A stretch of DNA of 64,000 nt, taken from NCBI GenBank assembly GCA_944548615.1, contig OX155957.1, positions 26,674,863-26,738,862 on the forward strand, given 5' to 3'. Below the pieces are notes generated by a model. It searched no databases. It was not told where the DNA came from and saw nothing but the letters and a program-made list of their open reading frames with translations. Source of the stretch: Micropterix aruncella. Lineage: Eukaryota > Arthropoda > Insecta > Lepidoptera > Micropterigidae. Positions 11,595 to 21,791 of this stretch are shown here, one piece after another. Both the position numbers and the translations under genes were made by a program. Each line of letters opens with the position of its first letter. Positions within the stretch are counted from its first letter, which is position 1.

Positions 11595-12168
11595 GAAAGC
11601 GATTTTTAAAATTTTAAGCTTTATTCATAAGTATAATACTTTGTTTAAAAAAATACCATTTTTAACTGTTTTATTGATAAAAATAAAAGATACCAGAAAT
11701 TAATATTGCAAAATCAATACCTCTTATTCCACAATATTTCTCATTTGAACATTATAAGTGAAAGACAGTATCTCCTATTCCACAATAACTCCTAAAATAG
11801 AATATTTAAAATCATATTTTTTAATTAAAACTACTAAAAGCAATGAAACAGAAACAACAACCACAAAACATTTACATTTATTTAATTTTGTGTGAAATAA
11901 AACAGTTTTTACTCTCTCCTGTAAAATTTGGTCTCCGTGGGTTACGAGGTATTGCCTGTAAGCCATCGATATGACAAATCATCGGCCTCAAAAAGATCTA
12001 TAAAAAAGTCGACTACAGCATAAAATCAACATTTATATTTAAGCTACAATAACTGCTTTTATCTCTCAAACAAATAAGAAAAATAAGTAGGCAGTGTTTT
12101 TTTTAAAGACATTAACAGTAAGACACCATTCCTTATCAAAATTAATTAATCCATTATCACGGGTGTTA

Positions 12169-12911
12169 GTAGTAGTAGTAGATGGAGTGGGGGGCTTGTT
12201 TCCAGCCCTTGATGTCACCTAGATCTGTAAGGTCTTTTGTAACTACCCACTGTGTGGTTAGGTCAATTGTCAGCTAGTAGCCCGGTACTTCTTACCAGAC
12301 TAAGTAGGTCACTGACCTTCAAGTTGGGCAGATCGCTGGGTTCGAGAAAGGCTCGTCCCAGTAAACTGTGTCTTTTGGCGGCGAGCCCTGGACAGCGGCC
12401 AACAATGTGTATGCTGTCTTCAGGTTCCTCGCCACATATTCGGCAATCCTTGCTCTCAGTCAAGCCAAGGTTGAATAGATGAGCTCTAAGGGTCGTGTGT
12501 CCGGTGAGGAGACCGATAGTGGTTCTAAGGTTCTTCTTGCTCATGTCAAGTAGGGCCTTGGTTTTCTTCTGTAGTGGTTGCTCCATCATGGCTTTTGCCT
12601 GGCGACATCCCTGACTCTGTTTCCAGGAAGCCCGATGTTCCTGCTCCAAGCAGTCCCTGATGATTTTCTTACCTGTAGCGAAGGGGACCCCTACAGCTGG
12701 CTCCACTGGGCAATCCAGTGTGCCCAGTTTTGCCAGTCTATCGGCCTCTTCGTTTCCGGGTATGCCTTGGTGACCCGGTATCCACATTAGGGTGATTTTG
12801 TTGGATTTTCCCAATTTGTTGAGCTCCTGCATGCAGTCCCAGACCACAGAAGATTCTGTGGTGGCTTTAGCCAGAGCGTCCAGTGCTGCTCTGCTGTCAG
12901 AGCAGATGACA
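12169..12911 (-). mobile_element. 5'-truncated RNase-H-bearing LINE (I/LOA-type group)
   Basis: 743-bp minus-strand insertion flanked by a perfect 14-bp duplication TATCACGGGTGTTA (12155-12168 and 12912-12925). The 3' tail is (TAC)n, seen as GTAGTAGTAGTAG on + at 12168-12181. The coding part is the end of a non-LTR ORF2 and is open throughout. Confidence 0.9.
12263..12911 (-). pseudogene. LINE ORF2 C-terminus: RNase H and zinc knuckle
   Basis: Read on minus from 12911: VICSDSRAALDAL, the RNase H strand with a catalytic Asp. Then MWIPGHQGIPGNEEADRLAK, the H-x-G-x-x-G-N-E-x-A-D end of RNase H. Then a C-terminal knuckle CRICGEEPEDSIHIVGRC. An RNase H in a LINE points to the I, LOA, Outcast or related clades. 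The endonuclease and reverse transcriptase parts are missing through 5' truncation, so it cannot move by itself. Confidence 0.85.
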
Positions 12912-13316
12912 TATCACGGGTGTTAAATAGAGATAAAATTTTGTCATTTACTGGACAAATTCAATTCAAAATTTCAACCGATTCCCTCAAATTATGTTCC
13001 AAAATGTCTTTGTATTGAAAACGATCCATATTGCTCACAATAAAAGTCAGTTTTCACGTGGAAACCGTAGCTGTTCAAAGCTCTTTAAGCTGTTCGTGGG
13101 GCATAGTATACTGTATCGTGGGTCCACATGCTTTTCCGATGCACTAGCTATGCTCTCGAGTAATTTTGGGGCACTTAATTTTGGGGCACTTAATTTTGGA
13201 TTTTTACAATCTTCTTTAAAAATCAAGGTGATATCTCTGCGTGATAGTTTCCTTGGGCGGCCGCTGCGAGGCTTGTTTTCAGTGGAACCAGTATTATCAT
13301 AATTTTTATATGGACA

Positions 13317-13685
13317 AAGTCGACCATCGAAAACAAGCGAGCTGTCGTTACTGGCTGGGGGCAGCTCGACTTTGCTGAAGATACATCTGACGACTTACTG
13401 AAGGTGGTGGTGGATTTGATTGACCAGCCGACCTGTCGAAGACTATATGCAAAGACTCTCAGAAAGAGGTTACCACAAGGTGTAACGGACGATCAATTGT
13501 ACGCTGGAAGCTTAGAAGGAGGACGAGACTCTTGTGGAGGCGATAGTGGTGGACCTCTGCAAGTGACGATAGCTGACAACCAATGCCTCTTCAACATAAT
13601 CGCCGTTACCAGTATTGGAAAGAGCCCTTGCGGAAGTACCAAGGGACCTGGCATATACACTGCCGTGAAGAGTCATGTGAAATAA
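13317..13685 (+). pseudogene. Chymotrypsin-like serine protease fragment in copy A
   Basis: Open frame KSTIENKRAVVTGWGQLDFA through GRDSCGGDSGGPLQ (catalytic Ser) to GPGIYTAVKSHVK-stop. The residues fit the C-terminal half of a snake-like CLIP protease; the His and Asp of the triad are absent because the sequence starts too late. It stops just before the usual W-I of the last helix. No intron is present. A truncated, element-borne copy rather than a working enzyme. Confidence 0.75.
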
Positions 13686-13900
13686 ATGGCGTTTTAGGAG
13701 TATGTCTACCGCCGGAAAATTGTCCAAAAACTGACGGGGATTTAAAAAGGGAAACTATCACAATTTTGTATAATGTCGGAACAAGAGACTGTATGCTGTA
13801 TTCAACACAGCCCCATGAGCAACAACACGAGATCATCAGAAAACCAGGATAAATTCAATAATGCATCTTCTACATCACCGCCTACTATAACAACTACCAA
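13662..13900 (+). pseudogene. CLIP-domain fragment in copy A
   Basis: Frame shifted by one relative to the protease part: EESCEINGVLGVCLPPENCP, then a decayed middle (GGGATTTAAAAAGGG where copy B reads in frame). The CLIP cysteines C1 to C3 are visible; C4 to C6 are off frame here but intact in copy B. CLIP domains normally lie upstream of the protease domain, so the order here is reversed. Confidence 0.65.
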
Positions 13901-14377
13901 TAAGTCACCGGACATCTCTACAATAGCTCCAGAAAAACCTTAAACATCGCCACAAGCCATAACTACCAATTTTATAAATGACAATGTGGAAAAACGAACT
14001 AAATCCGAAAAAATAGCTCTGCAATTTAACAATGACAGCCATTGCTGCGTTGGCGATTAATTAATTTATTTTATTGTATCTGCATCCAAACTTTTCTCTG
14101 GTCGTAACGGTCTCCGTTCCATCGGGTTCAGAAGAGGGAGGAAGAGAGAGTGCACCCGTGGTCGCGCGCCCACCTGTGCACTATAATATAGCCTGCGCAC
14201 TTGACTGCTTCCGAACAGTGGACTCTGAGAAGACTAAAGAAGTCACTAGAATCTACAATGCAGTCGCTATGCCCGAACACGGCTAGAAGGATATATATAA
14301 TTTTTATTATCATCTGCACAGTTGACCGACTCAAGTTTACCATATAAAATCGAAGACTATCGCGGTTGTTTGACATT

Positions 14378-14433
14378 ATAAATAGGATAGAAAACGAATT
14401 TCACGCGGTAAATTCGTTTTCTATCCTATTTAT
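14378..14433. repeat. Perfect 23-bp hairpin
   Basis: Arms 14378-14400 and 14411-14433 are exactly complementary (ATAAATAGGATAGAAAACGA outermost) around a 10-base loop TCACGCGGTA. It lies 70 bp downstream of composite retroposon copy A. Could be a tiny MITE; no duplication is obvious. Confidence 0.9.
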
Positions 14434-14939
14434 CAAGTTTACCATTTTTGATATATCACCATAACTCTTTTTTTTTCTTTTTTAAATATTAAAAGCTTGG
14501 GGGAGCAAAACACTAGCAGAATTGACAAATTTAGTAGATTCAATGCCGCGACGACTTCAAGCAGTCATTGATGCGAACGGTGGACTAACTAAGTATTAAA
14601 TAAAATAAAAGAAAAATTAATATTTAAGGTTACTATCGATTAAATATATAATAATCAATGAAGTGTATGTCGAATTTTGACAATGGTTTTTTAACGTTTT
14701 TTTTAAATAACTTTGTTAGTTTGTATTGAATAATATATTTTATTTTGATCAATATAATTAAATAAATTAATAGTTTAAAAAAAACACTAAAAACACGCTT
14801 TTATAAATGCACGTAAAAACCAAAAAAAAACTGTTTACACTCCATGTACAGGTCTATATACATTTTATACAGACACCTATGTCTATATTTACACTATTTA
14901 CACTCAATATTTACAAGTCAATATATAATGGGTTTGTTA

Positions 14940-15185
14940 TAACCTTGAAACCTGATCGTGGTCAAAGTTCATTACAAGACCTTTCTAACAAGTCCAAACA
15001 CGGCTATGATACGATATTCCATCATGGAATGCCAGTGCCTATCTTCCGGCTTCATCATCAGACCTTGAAACCTAATCGTGCTCAAAGTTCATTCCAAGAC
15101 TTTTCTAACAAGTCCAAACACAGCTATGATACGATGTTCCATCATGAAGTTCCAGTTCATATCTTCCGACTCCATCATCAGATCA
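14940..15185 (+). repeat. Two tandem ~122-bp units
   Basis: Unit 1 (about 14940-15061) and unit 2 (15062-15181) share ACCTTGAAACC, TTTCTAACAAGTCCAAACAC and a CATCATCAGA end, about 88% identical. Part of a dispersed repeat of unknown class; a small frame through it is not convincing as a gene. Confidence 0.7.
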
Positions 15186-15531
15186 GTTCGACAGTACCAT
15201 ATTATTGTATTGTCATCAGAACTACATACAGCTGCCAATTTTCATGACGCTACGATCCTTGGAAGATGGTTAAATTAGTTACCTTAGATTCCATGACATA
15301 GTTACATGCAGGTCGACCTAATAAAAGCGTGTTAAAAAGAGTTTCAAACAAAACTGCATCATTACTTTTAACTATTATGTTTTTGGATCATAGAACTACC
15401 AAAAGCGGGGGGTGTACGTAGACTTTTGTCGCTCACTGTATATCAGTTAAGAGTGCATTCTAGGGCTAACACCCCCTACAAACAAACATTTTGAGGGTTG
15501 ATAAGGGTTTCATTCCCATGGCTTGCCTTCA

Positions 15532-15870
15532 AAGGGTTAATCCGATTGAGCTAAAATTTGGCATGTGGGCATCAATTGGTCATGGCAAAAGTTGAAAAGG
15601 TTGTGGTTGAAATCGGTCCACCGTACTAGTTATATTTTAATCTCGAAATATTGGACTTATACACTTGAAATTTGGTACACAGATTCCTTGTTGGGCCGAA
15701 TTCACATTTAATTTTCACCGGTCAGTATATTTGCGTAAACGATTGAATCGAACATGTTTAATGCGTTGCATTCTTACTATCTGCGCTCGTCGCCGACTAT
15801 CTCTTTTAATCAGGTCAACCTCCTTCCCGAAGGGTCATCACTCTCAAAATCCTTCCATGTCCTTGGCTTA
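15532..15870 (+). repeat. Dispersed repeat family (ATTGAGCTAAAATTTGGCATG)
   Basis: The same family is recognisable at 16855-17095 (+), 23390-23495 (mixed) and 53290-53510 (-). Shared blocks are TGGTCATGGCAA, TGTGGTTGAAATCGGTCCACC and CTTGAAATTTGG. Possibly a SINE or a non-autonomous DNA element. No target duplication found. Confidence 0.65.
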
Positions 15871-16854
15871 TTGTCATTGAACTGTTTTTTTTAATATTTT
15901 TATTTAGCATAGTTTAGCCGTTTCGTGCCGTGATTTTTGAAAAAAATACGCGTTCTAAACGAGCCAAAGAAATTAAACGCGGCATCATGCTCATAACGTA
16001 CCATAACTAGAGCTGAGAATTGGTATCTAGGATACACTGGTAGTTATTGATATTAATTAGTAAAGTCCTCGGTGTATGTTTTAATTCATTTTTATTTTAT
16101 TTTCTTAAGGATAACTTACACCCAATAATTTTGTAGTGAACAAAAATAGGAAGCTTAGAGCCATTTACAAGTTACCACTGATAATGACAATAATAATAAC
16201 GTGAATTTAGAACTGATATTAAGCATAATGAAGATATTAAACAAGAAGATACTGAATTGTATAGTAGAAAACATGTTGACATAAACAAGACTGTAATAAA
16301 AGAAGAAAATGCTAATCCTGGTCATCACAAAATCGCCCTACAACCTGCTTCCTTATAGTATCTATATTCGTGAAAAAGGGGTCAATATCAATGACAGCAT
16401 TCAAGGTGTTGAAAGTTTCGCATACCCTTATAAAATAAGAATTACGCCTATATTTGGTTTCATGCACGTAACCTCTAAGTTTCAAATATCAACAATCAAG
16501 TGAATGTTCAGAACACTGTCAGGAATCATGACATATTTAATTTTCGTATGATTGCTTGGGTTATTTTTCCAAAATGGAAAACAACTAAATTATCTACCTT
16601 TGAATACCTCAGTAAATTATTAAACTACGTGCAACGATTATCAACGCTTCGCGTGATATGATAGAAGTGGATGGCTTTTTCCGCGCGATTTTTGAAAGTC
16701 TTGCAGTCATAGCTCACTGTATCCGGTTTGACGTCAGCACATTTTATATTTCATAGCAATCCTAACACGCATTTCTATCCATCGTCATCATCAACAGCGC
16801 TTCAGCACATCGTGAGTTTTGAATTCTTTAAGAACGCTCTTTATTCCGACTCTT

Positions 16855-17095
16855 TATCCGATTGATCTGAAATTTGGCATGGAGGCGTCATTTGGTCATG
16901 GCAAGAGTTGAACATATTGTGGTTGAAATCGGTCCACCAGAGGGCGCGCTTATCATACTTCAATCTCGAAATATTGTACTTGAAATTCGACACACAGGTG
17001 CCTTGTTGAGACGAAACCACATTGTGATATTTTGGTTGGAATATCTGGTATACAAGCTACAGAAAAGAAAAATTAAACTTCGCAATATTTAAGGA
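16855..17095 (+). repeat. Second copy of the 15532 repeat family
   Basis: Starts GATTGATCTGAAATTTGGCA and carries GGTTGAAATCGGTCCACC. Followed by a GGAAATACTACATCATATTG block also seen at 41537-41565. Confidence 0.6.
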
Positions 17096-17479
17096 AATAC
17101 TACATCATATTGGAAAAATACCACTTTAACCGCCCTACCTTTGGGTTATTATTCAAAAAGTGGGTAAAAAATCGTTTCATTACATTACTAGTTTACAATA
17201 TACCAGGCATTTTTTTTACGCAACAGACCCTGTTTTGTATTTAGAATCTTAAGAACAATTTGACGTACCACTGACGCTTTGTGGGTTTCGGCTTTTTTTT
17301 ATATTTATTTTGTTGTTGTTTTTGTGCTCGAACGTACGTGATACGACTTGTTGCTTTCGGGCGATAATATAGCGGACGTAGCACGTACGTTCGTATAGGT
17401 ATGGCGGTTAATACAATAGAAAACATTACAAATATAGTACAAAAATACTACGAAAATACTATTGGAGGGGATTGGCGCT

Positions 17480-17580
17480 CGGTGGGGGGGGGGGAAGGGG
17501 GTGGGGGGGGGGGTAGCGCAGTGGGGGTGATGGGGGGCTGTCTACTTGTCGGGAAAGTCTTGGGGTGACCCAACTGATTT
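17480..17580 (+). repeat. G-rich tract and repeat end
   Basis: Long G runs (17484-17515) followed by a GGGAAAGTCTTGGGGTGACC block that recurs at about 21590-21612 and, reversed, at 61570-61605. Likely the end of one repeat family. Confidence 0.55.
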
Positions 17581-17790
17581 TTTCCAAACTCTTATAGGAG
17601 TATGACACGCGTCAGAGATTAAAACTGCAATAAACGTATACGAACAGCAAAATAAATACTTTGATACTTACACTAATTTATAACTATAACTCATTAACAA
17701 ATCTCCCGTCTCACAGAGCGCATCAAAGTGACGAAGTACAGCTGTTTTAACGATCTTAGACCGCACTGGAAAGTAATTCGTTGCGTTTAT

Positions 17791-17885
17791 GTTGTCTTCC
17801 GTGATCGGTATCAATTTCACTCTCACCGTCAGATAAAAGTGTTATTATTTTGTTATGATTCTATAATCTGTGTTATGTAGTCTGA
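17791..17885 (-). pseudogene. Decayed fragment similar to the nested secreted-protein exon
   Basis: GTCTTCCGTGATCGGTATCA at 17793 is identical to 22503, and about 95 bp around it match 22501-22595 at roughly 75%. Frameshifts and substitutions break the coding match. It is in the same orientation as the exon at 21792-22949, about 4 kb away, so a local duplication relic is the simplest reading. Confidence 0.7.
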
Positions 17886-18062
17886 GTACATTATATGTGT
17901 GTACATTCGTCGCTCTATGTATATGTGAGACGTCGTACATACCAACACGCAAACTTTTCTGGGTATGGAAAAACTGAATAACTTCGTTCACGAGAGGTTT
18001 ATTATAGTTGTTTAAATAAAACATTAAAAGAAATACTTTTCTGTACCAACGATTAAAGCAGT

Positions 18063-18235
18063 CAAAGAGTTAAGTTGTTTGCGAGGAATCTACTAAGCAC
18101 GTAAGAGGTATCAACGGATAAAATCCGCATCTCATGCCTACGAGACGCCACTGCAATGAAGATTATAAGAAAACTTAGCAATTTGAGCCCTTTGAACATG
18201 GACAGAACGATCTGGAGCGGGATTTTACACCAATA
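18063..18235 (-). repeat. Repeat with conserved peptide-like segment, copy 1
   Basis: Reverse complement matches 43369-43520 (+) at about 80%, including TCATTGCAGTGGC and TAGGCATGAG. Both encode a segment FxIxIAVASxRHExxILSxD. It may be a fragment of an unknown mobile element protein; I do not recognise it. Confidence 0.6.
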
Positions 18236-18725
18236 ACAATTAAAAGCGCAAATTTGAAATTTCGGCACGTACCAGGTCTAACATACATAGGTATGTACAT
18301 TTTGATGATATGTATCGTCTATTTGTTTTAGTTTAAAACTATTTTCTTATCTCTTACGTAACGCGCTACTATACTTGTTTATTTATTTATTTATTCAAGA
18401 ATTCATTACTGTAAAACATTGCTGTCACCCAACTGGGACAAGCCCGTTCTAGGGCTCGTGGACGTTCTCGGGCTTTGATATTTCAATAAAGTATCAAAAG
18501 GTTTTAGTAAAATGCTCATAAAACTAAATTGCCTTAAAAAAAGGTCCTCAAAAAACAAACAAATATCGCAGTTCCATTATTAAATCGGCGTTAAATGGAT
18601 CATGGCATTCCGTCAAATAGAGTGTAACGAATAGAATAGATTTACAACTAAAATAAAGAAAAAAATAAAGTTATAGGACAGAAAAGAAACAAACATTCAT
18701 AAGAAAATTACAAAAAAAGTTAATA

Positions 18726-19100
18726 CTAGCTGTACCCTGCGCGCGTTGCTACACCAAATCGGTCGCATTCGAAATTCAAATTCGCCGCTTTAAAATGCAT
18801 TCGACTATAATAAAATAAGAACTCACTCCTGTCTTCGCGGTCGCATTCGAAATTCAAATTCGCCGCTTTAAAATTCATTCGACTATAATATAATAAGAAC
18901 TCACTCCTGTCTTCGCGGTCGCATTCGAAATTCAAATTTGCCGCTTTAAAAAAAATAAGAATTTTGGTTTTATTGAGGACACTAAAAAATTTACTTTGGT
19001 CCGATCGGCACCAAACTTCACAGGAACTATCTCCAAACTAATCTAAAGTTTCCATCAAAATTTCGTAAAAATCGGTCGAGCGGTTTAGTAGTCCATAGCG
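18726..19100 (-). mobile_element. Helitron-like 3' end with internal tandem repeat
   Basis: On minus the element ends GGGTACAGCTAG with GC-rich sequence just upstream, like the other CTAG-ended elements here. Inside, a ~77-bp unit (TCGCATTCGAAATTCAAATT ... CTCCTGTCTTCG) is repeated about 2.5 times (18765-18955). The 5' end is not clear. Confidence 0.5.
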
Positions 19101-19582
19101 AATGTACCATTATTATGGTACATAAGTAACATAAAATTAAATATCATAATACCTAGTCAAAATAAGAAGAATTCATTGTCAAAACAATATATAACAACAT
19201 TATAGAATTTTTGATAATTAGTTCAATGTTATAATATAATCAACATACATATTTAAAACTACTACTCCGTGTAGTACTGTTGGATATCGTGCTTAGCATA
19301 AATCTTCCCGTTTTGTATATAAATATTTGAAAATAGAGATTTTTTGTTATTTATTATTAATCTGTCGACAAATTGCGTATTTTATTTATCAACTAAACTG
19401 TGACTAAAGCATGTCTGATTGGTTTAACCTCACTTATCCGGATACCCTCTACATAATAGGTTGGTTTAAACGTCACCTAAATTTCCGCTCATTTTCCACA
19501 GGTTTGTCATACGCGGAAGGACTGCAAAGATATTTCTTTAGAGTTTAGAGACATTGGAGGATCGGCGAGTAGCACCTGATAT

Positions 19583-19834
19583 CGATGGCTTAATTTGCTA
19601 AAGTGCAAACTCCATTTGATATAATTTTACAGGGGAGTGATAAAACGTAATAAATTCTTTATTAATGCTAATATAGAAATTCGAAAAGTCCATTTGGTAG
19701 CTTTCCCTTTCTTTAACTTCTTTAATTTTAAGGAGTTAATTCATTTTCCAACTTACAGATAAGGAAATTCGTTACATTAAAAAAACATGTTTTGATGAAA
19801 AGTGGAGTTAGTACATTTGTAGATTAAGCCATCG
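19583..19834. mobile_element. MITE related to the 8128-11968 transposon
   Basis: 252 bp with inverted ends CGATGGCTTAAT and ATAT on both outer sides (19579-19582, 19835-19838). The terminal CGATGGCTTA is identical to the autonomous element, but the interior is unrelated and non-coding. Probably mobilised by that transposase. Confidence 0.78.
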
Positions 19835-19969
19835 ATATATCCCTTTATATATGTTAGTTGATTCTGGGTTGGACAGTCCATATTTCCTAAGTAGGGTGAG
19901 CATACGAGCGCCTTCCCGACGAACTTCTAAATTTATATTATGTAGCATATTTTCACACGACTGCCCAAC

Positions 19970-20200
19970 AAAAAAGGAGTGCAATGCGTTCAGAGTTCAT
20001 CTGTGTGTGTTTTCCGTTTTTTTTATTCCACCATAACTTCTAAACGCTTGAACCGATTTAAAAGTGTGTGGTGTTGTTATAATCATCCCGAGTGTCATAG
20101 GGTACATTGACTGTCCAAATATCAAGTAAGTAGTTATCTAAATGTGTAAATGTCAATAAATTAACATAAATATATATTGTTTGGTGTTAAATGAAAGGTC
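19970..20200 (+). repeat. Second copy of the 6240 dispersed repeat
   Basis: About 80% identical to 6240-6480, same orientation. The adjacent GTTGGACAGTCCATAT / GTTGGGCAGTCCATAT segments (19865 and 20380) show a partial tandem arrangement. Confidence 0.6.
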
Positions 20201-20938
20201 TAATCAAGAAAATTTCGAAAATATACATATGTATCTATATGGATAAATACATAACCCACAAAGATTACATTAAAAAACAGTAATAAAAATAATTATAAAT
20301 ACAGTAGTTCACTTTTTGTGACGGCTGTCGTGTTTTTTATTACTTTAAATATATTTACATGTATATAAATTCGTTCATTCTGGGTTGGGCAGTCCATATC
20401 TCCTGAGTAGGGTAAGCATACGAGCGCCTTCCCGACTCTCGTGCGATCAGTTTAGTTTCCAAATGCCAAGGTGTAATGGTCCTTGATGCCCAATCATGCT
20501 AATGTGGAAGCGAGTCGGCACCACTATGCCGTCAGAAAATTGTATGGGAAAGAGCGAGAGGGACATAGGCGATGCCGCTATCACTGGCGAATGTGTGGAG
20601 CGGGCATAACACAAATTATGGTGCTAATTCGTTATTGCCACGTGGTATGCATGCATACAATGTAGGCTTTGACGAAATAGACTTAATTAACCATGACAGT
20701 AGTCGGTCTTTTTCTAAGGGGGTACGTAAAAAGCTGGAGATCAGATTGAATTGAGTTAGCATCCCGCATTCCTACATGCACTCACATGCACATACACCCT
20801 ATAGACACACATACGCTCTCTTATCACACAAACGCACACCAACACCACAACACCCGCCGACATAGCGAGCTTCTAAGTTTTCTTTGTATTATGTAGCATA
20901 TTTTGTATTCCTTATAATATATTACTATCGTAAGTTTA

Positions 20939-21161
20939 TCCTACTACTATTATAAACGCGAAAGTTTGTAAGAATGTATGTAGGGATGTTTGTTACTCTT
21001 TCACGCAAAAACTACTGAATGGATTTTGATGAAACTTTAGAATAATATAGCTTACACATCAGAATAACACATAGACTATAGTTTATAAAGATATATAGTT
21101 TTCTATCATCATTATCACAATTTTCCATCACTACGCGGGTGAAACCGCAGGGCGCAGCTAG
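20939..21161 (+). mobile_element. Non-autonomous Helitron-like element, complete
   Basis: 223 bp, same family as 7335-7553: 5' TCCTACTACTATTATAAA, 3' hairpin GCGG-gtgaaa-CCGC and CTAG|T end. About 95% identical to the 7.3-kb copy, so recent activity is likely. Confidence 0.75.
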
Positions 21162-21179
21162 TATGTTTATATTTTAATA

Positions 21180-21735
21180 TAGTGCTGTTTATGTATATAA
21201 ATAAAAATGAAATGCTCTTCGTTGGTAACTGCAGGTTGAACGGCTGAACCGATTTGTTTTTTTTTCAATGTTCGTAATAGTTCAAATAAGGTCCTAACGG
21301 AAAGTAAAAGTAGATTTTTTTTCTTGAAAATTGGAAAATTCCGGAAAAACTGAAAGTGCTTTTTTTCTACTCACGATTCGAACGATGGATATCCGTAATT
21401 CTTTTTTTTAATAGTGACGACATATTAGTTTCATTCTATTTTTGTTTTGATCGCTATTTTCTCGGAATGGACATATTTCAATCAAATGTATTCAATTGAA
21501 AAAAATCTGGAAGATCTTATGAAAAATGGGGGGTGGGGGGTTGAGGGGGGGGTAGGGGTTGAGAGGTTTGTTGCGGGAGGGTGTGTGATTCCCGGAAAGT
21601 CTTGGGGTGACACAACCGATTTTTTACTTTGTTTACATATTCCAATAGCTTTACACAAATTCACAAAACGATCACAAACAAATTTATTGAAATTTGGACA
21701 GGACAACGTCTGTCGGGTCAGCTATTTTAAATAAA
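21180..21735 (+). repeat. Dispersed repeat with Helitron-like termini
   Basis: Starts near TATAAATAAAAATGAAATGC and ends GACAACGTCTGTCGGGTCAGCTA, i.e. a short stem followed by CTA. It holds a G-rich tract (21528-21560) and the GGGTGACACAACCGATTTTT block. No gene. Confidence 0.45.
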
Positions 21736-21791
21736 ATAAAATAAAAAATTTAAAAATATTTTTTCTGTTAAGTATCTACCTACAGACTTAC

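Larger units (their letters stand above)
8128..11968 (+). mobile_element. DDD-type DNA transposon, complete, possibly Sola-like
   Basis: 3841-bp element bounded by terminal inverted repeats CGATGGCTTACAGG (8128 on; mirrored up to 11968), with ATAT on both outer sides (8124-8127 and 11969-11972) as a candidate 4-bp target-site duplication. The repeats continue CAATACC, and the motif CAATACCtCTTAttyCAC recurs inside both ends (8271-8290, 11716-11735, degenerate at about 11769). It holds one spliced transposase gene (8638-11594). A 4-bp duplication and a DDD transposase would fit the Sola superfamilies, but that is inference. A 252-bp relative sits at 19583-19834. Confidence 0.85.
13310..14296 (+). 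mobile_element. Composite retroposon carrying protease and CLIP sequence, copy A
   Basis: 987 bp flanked by ATAATTTTTAT (13299-13309 and 14297-14307). Order: intron-less serine-protease C-terminal half, then a CLIP domain, then a Thr/Ser/Pro linker, then a ~230-bp non-coding 3' part that ends AAGGATATAT. Copy B at 27030 is a shorter version with the identical 3' end and its own duplication. A defined 3' end with variable 5' ends and target duplications is the mark of LINE-type mobilisation. Confidence 0.75.

Noticed and set aside
13404..13685. A working serine protease gene
   Set aside because: It lacks the His and Asp part, ends before the last helix, has no introns or signal peptide and lies inside a retroposon with target duplications.
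21482..21734. Gly/Val-rich small protein
   Set aside because: The frame is due to a G tract within a dispersed repeat.
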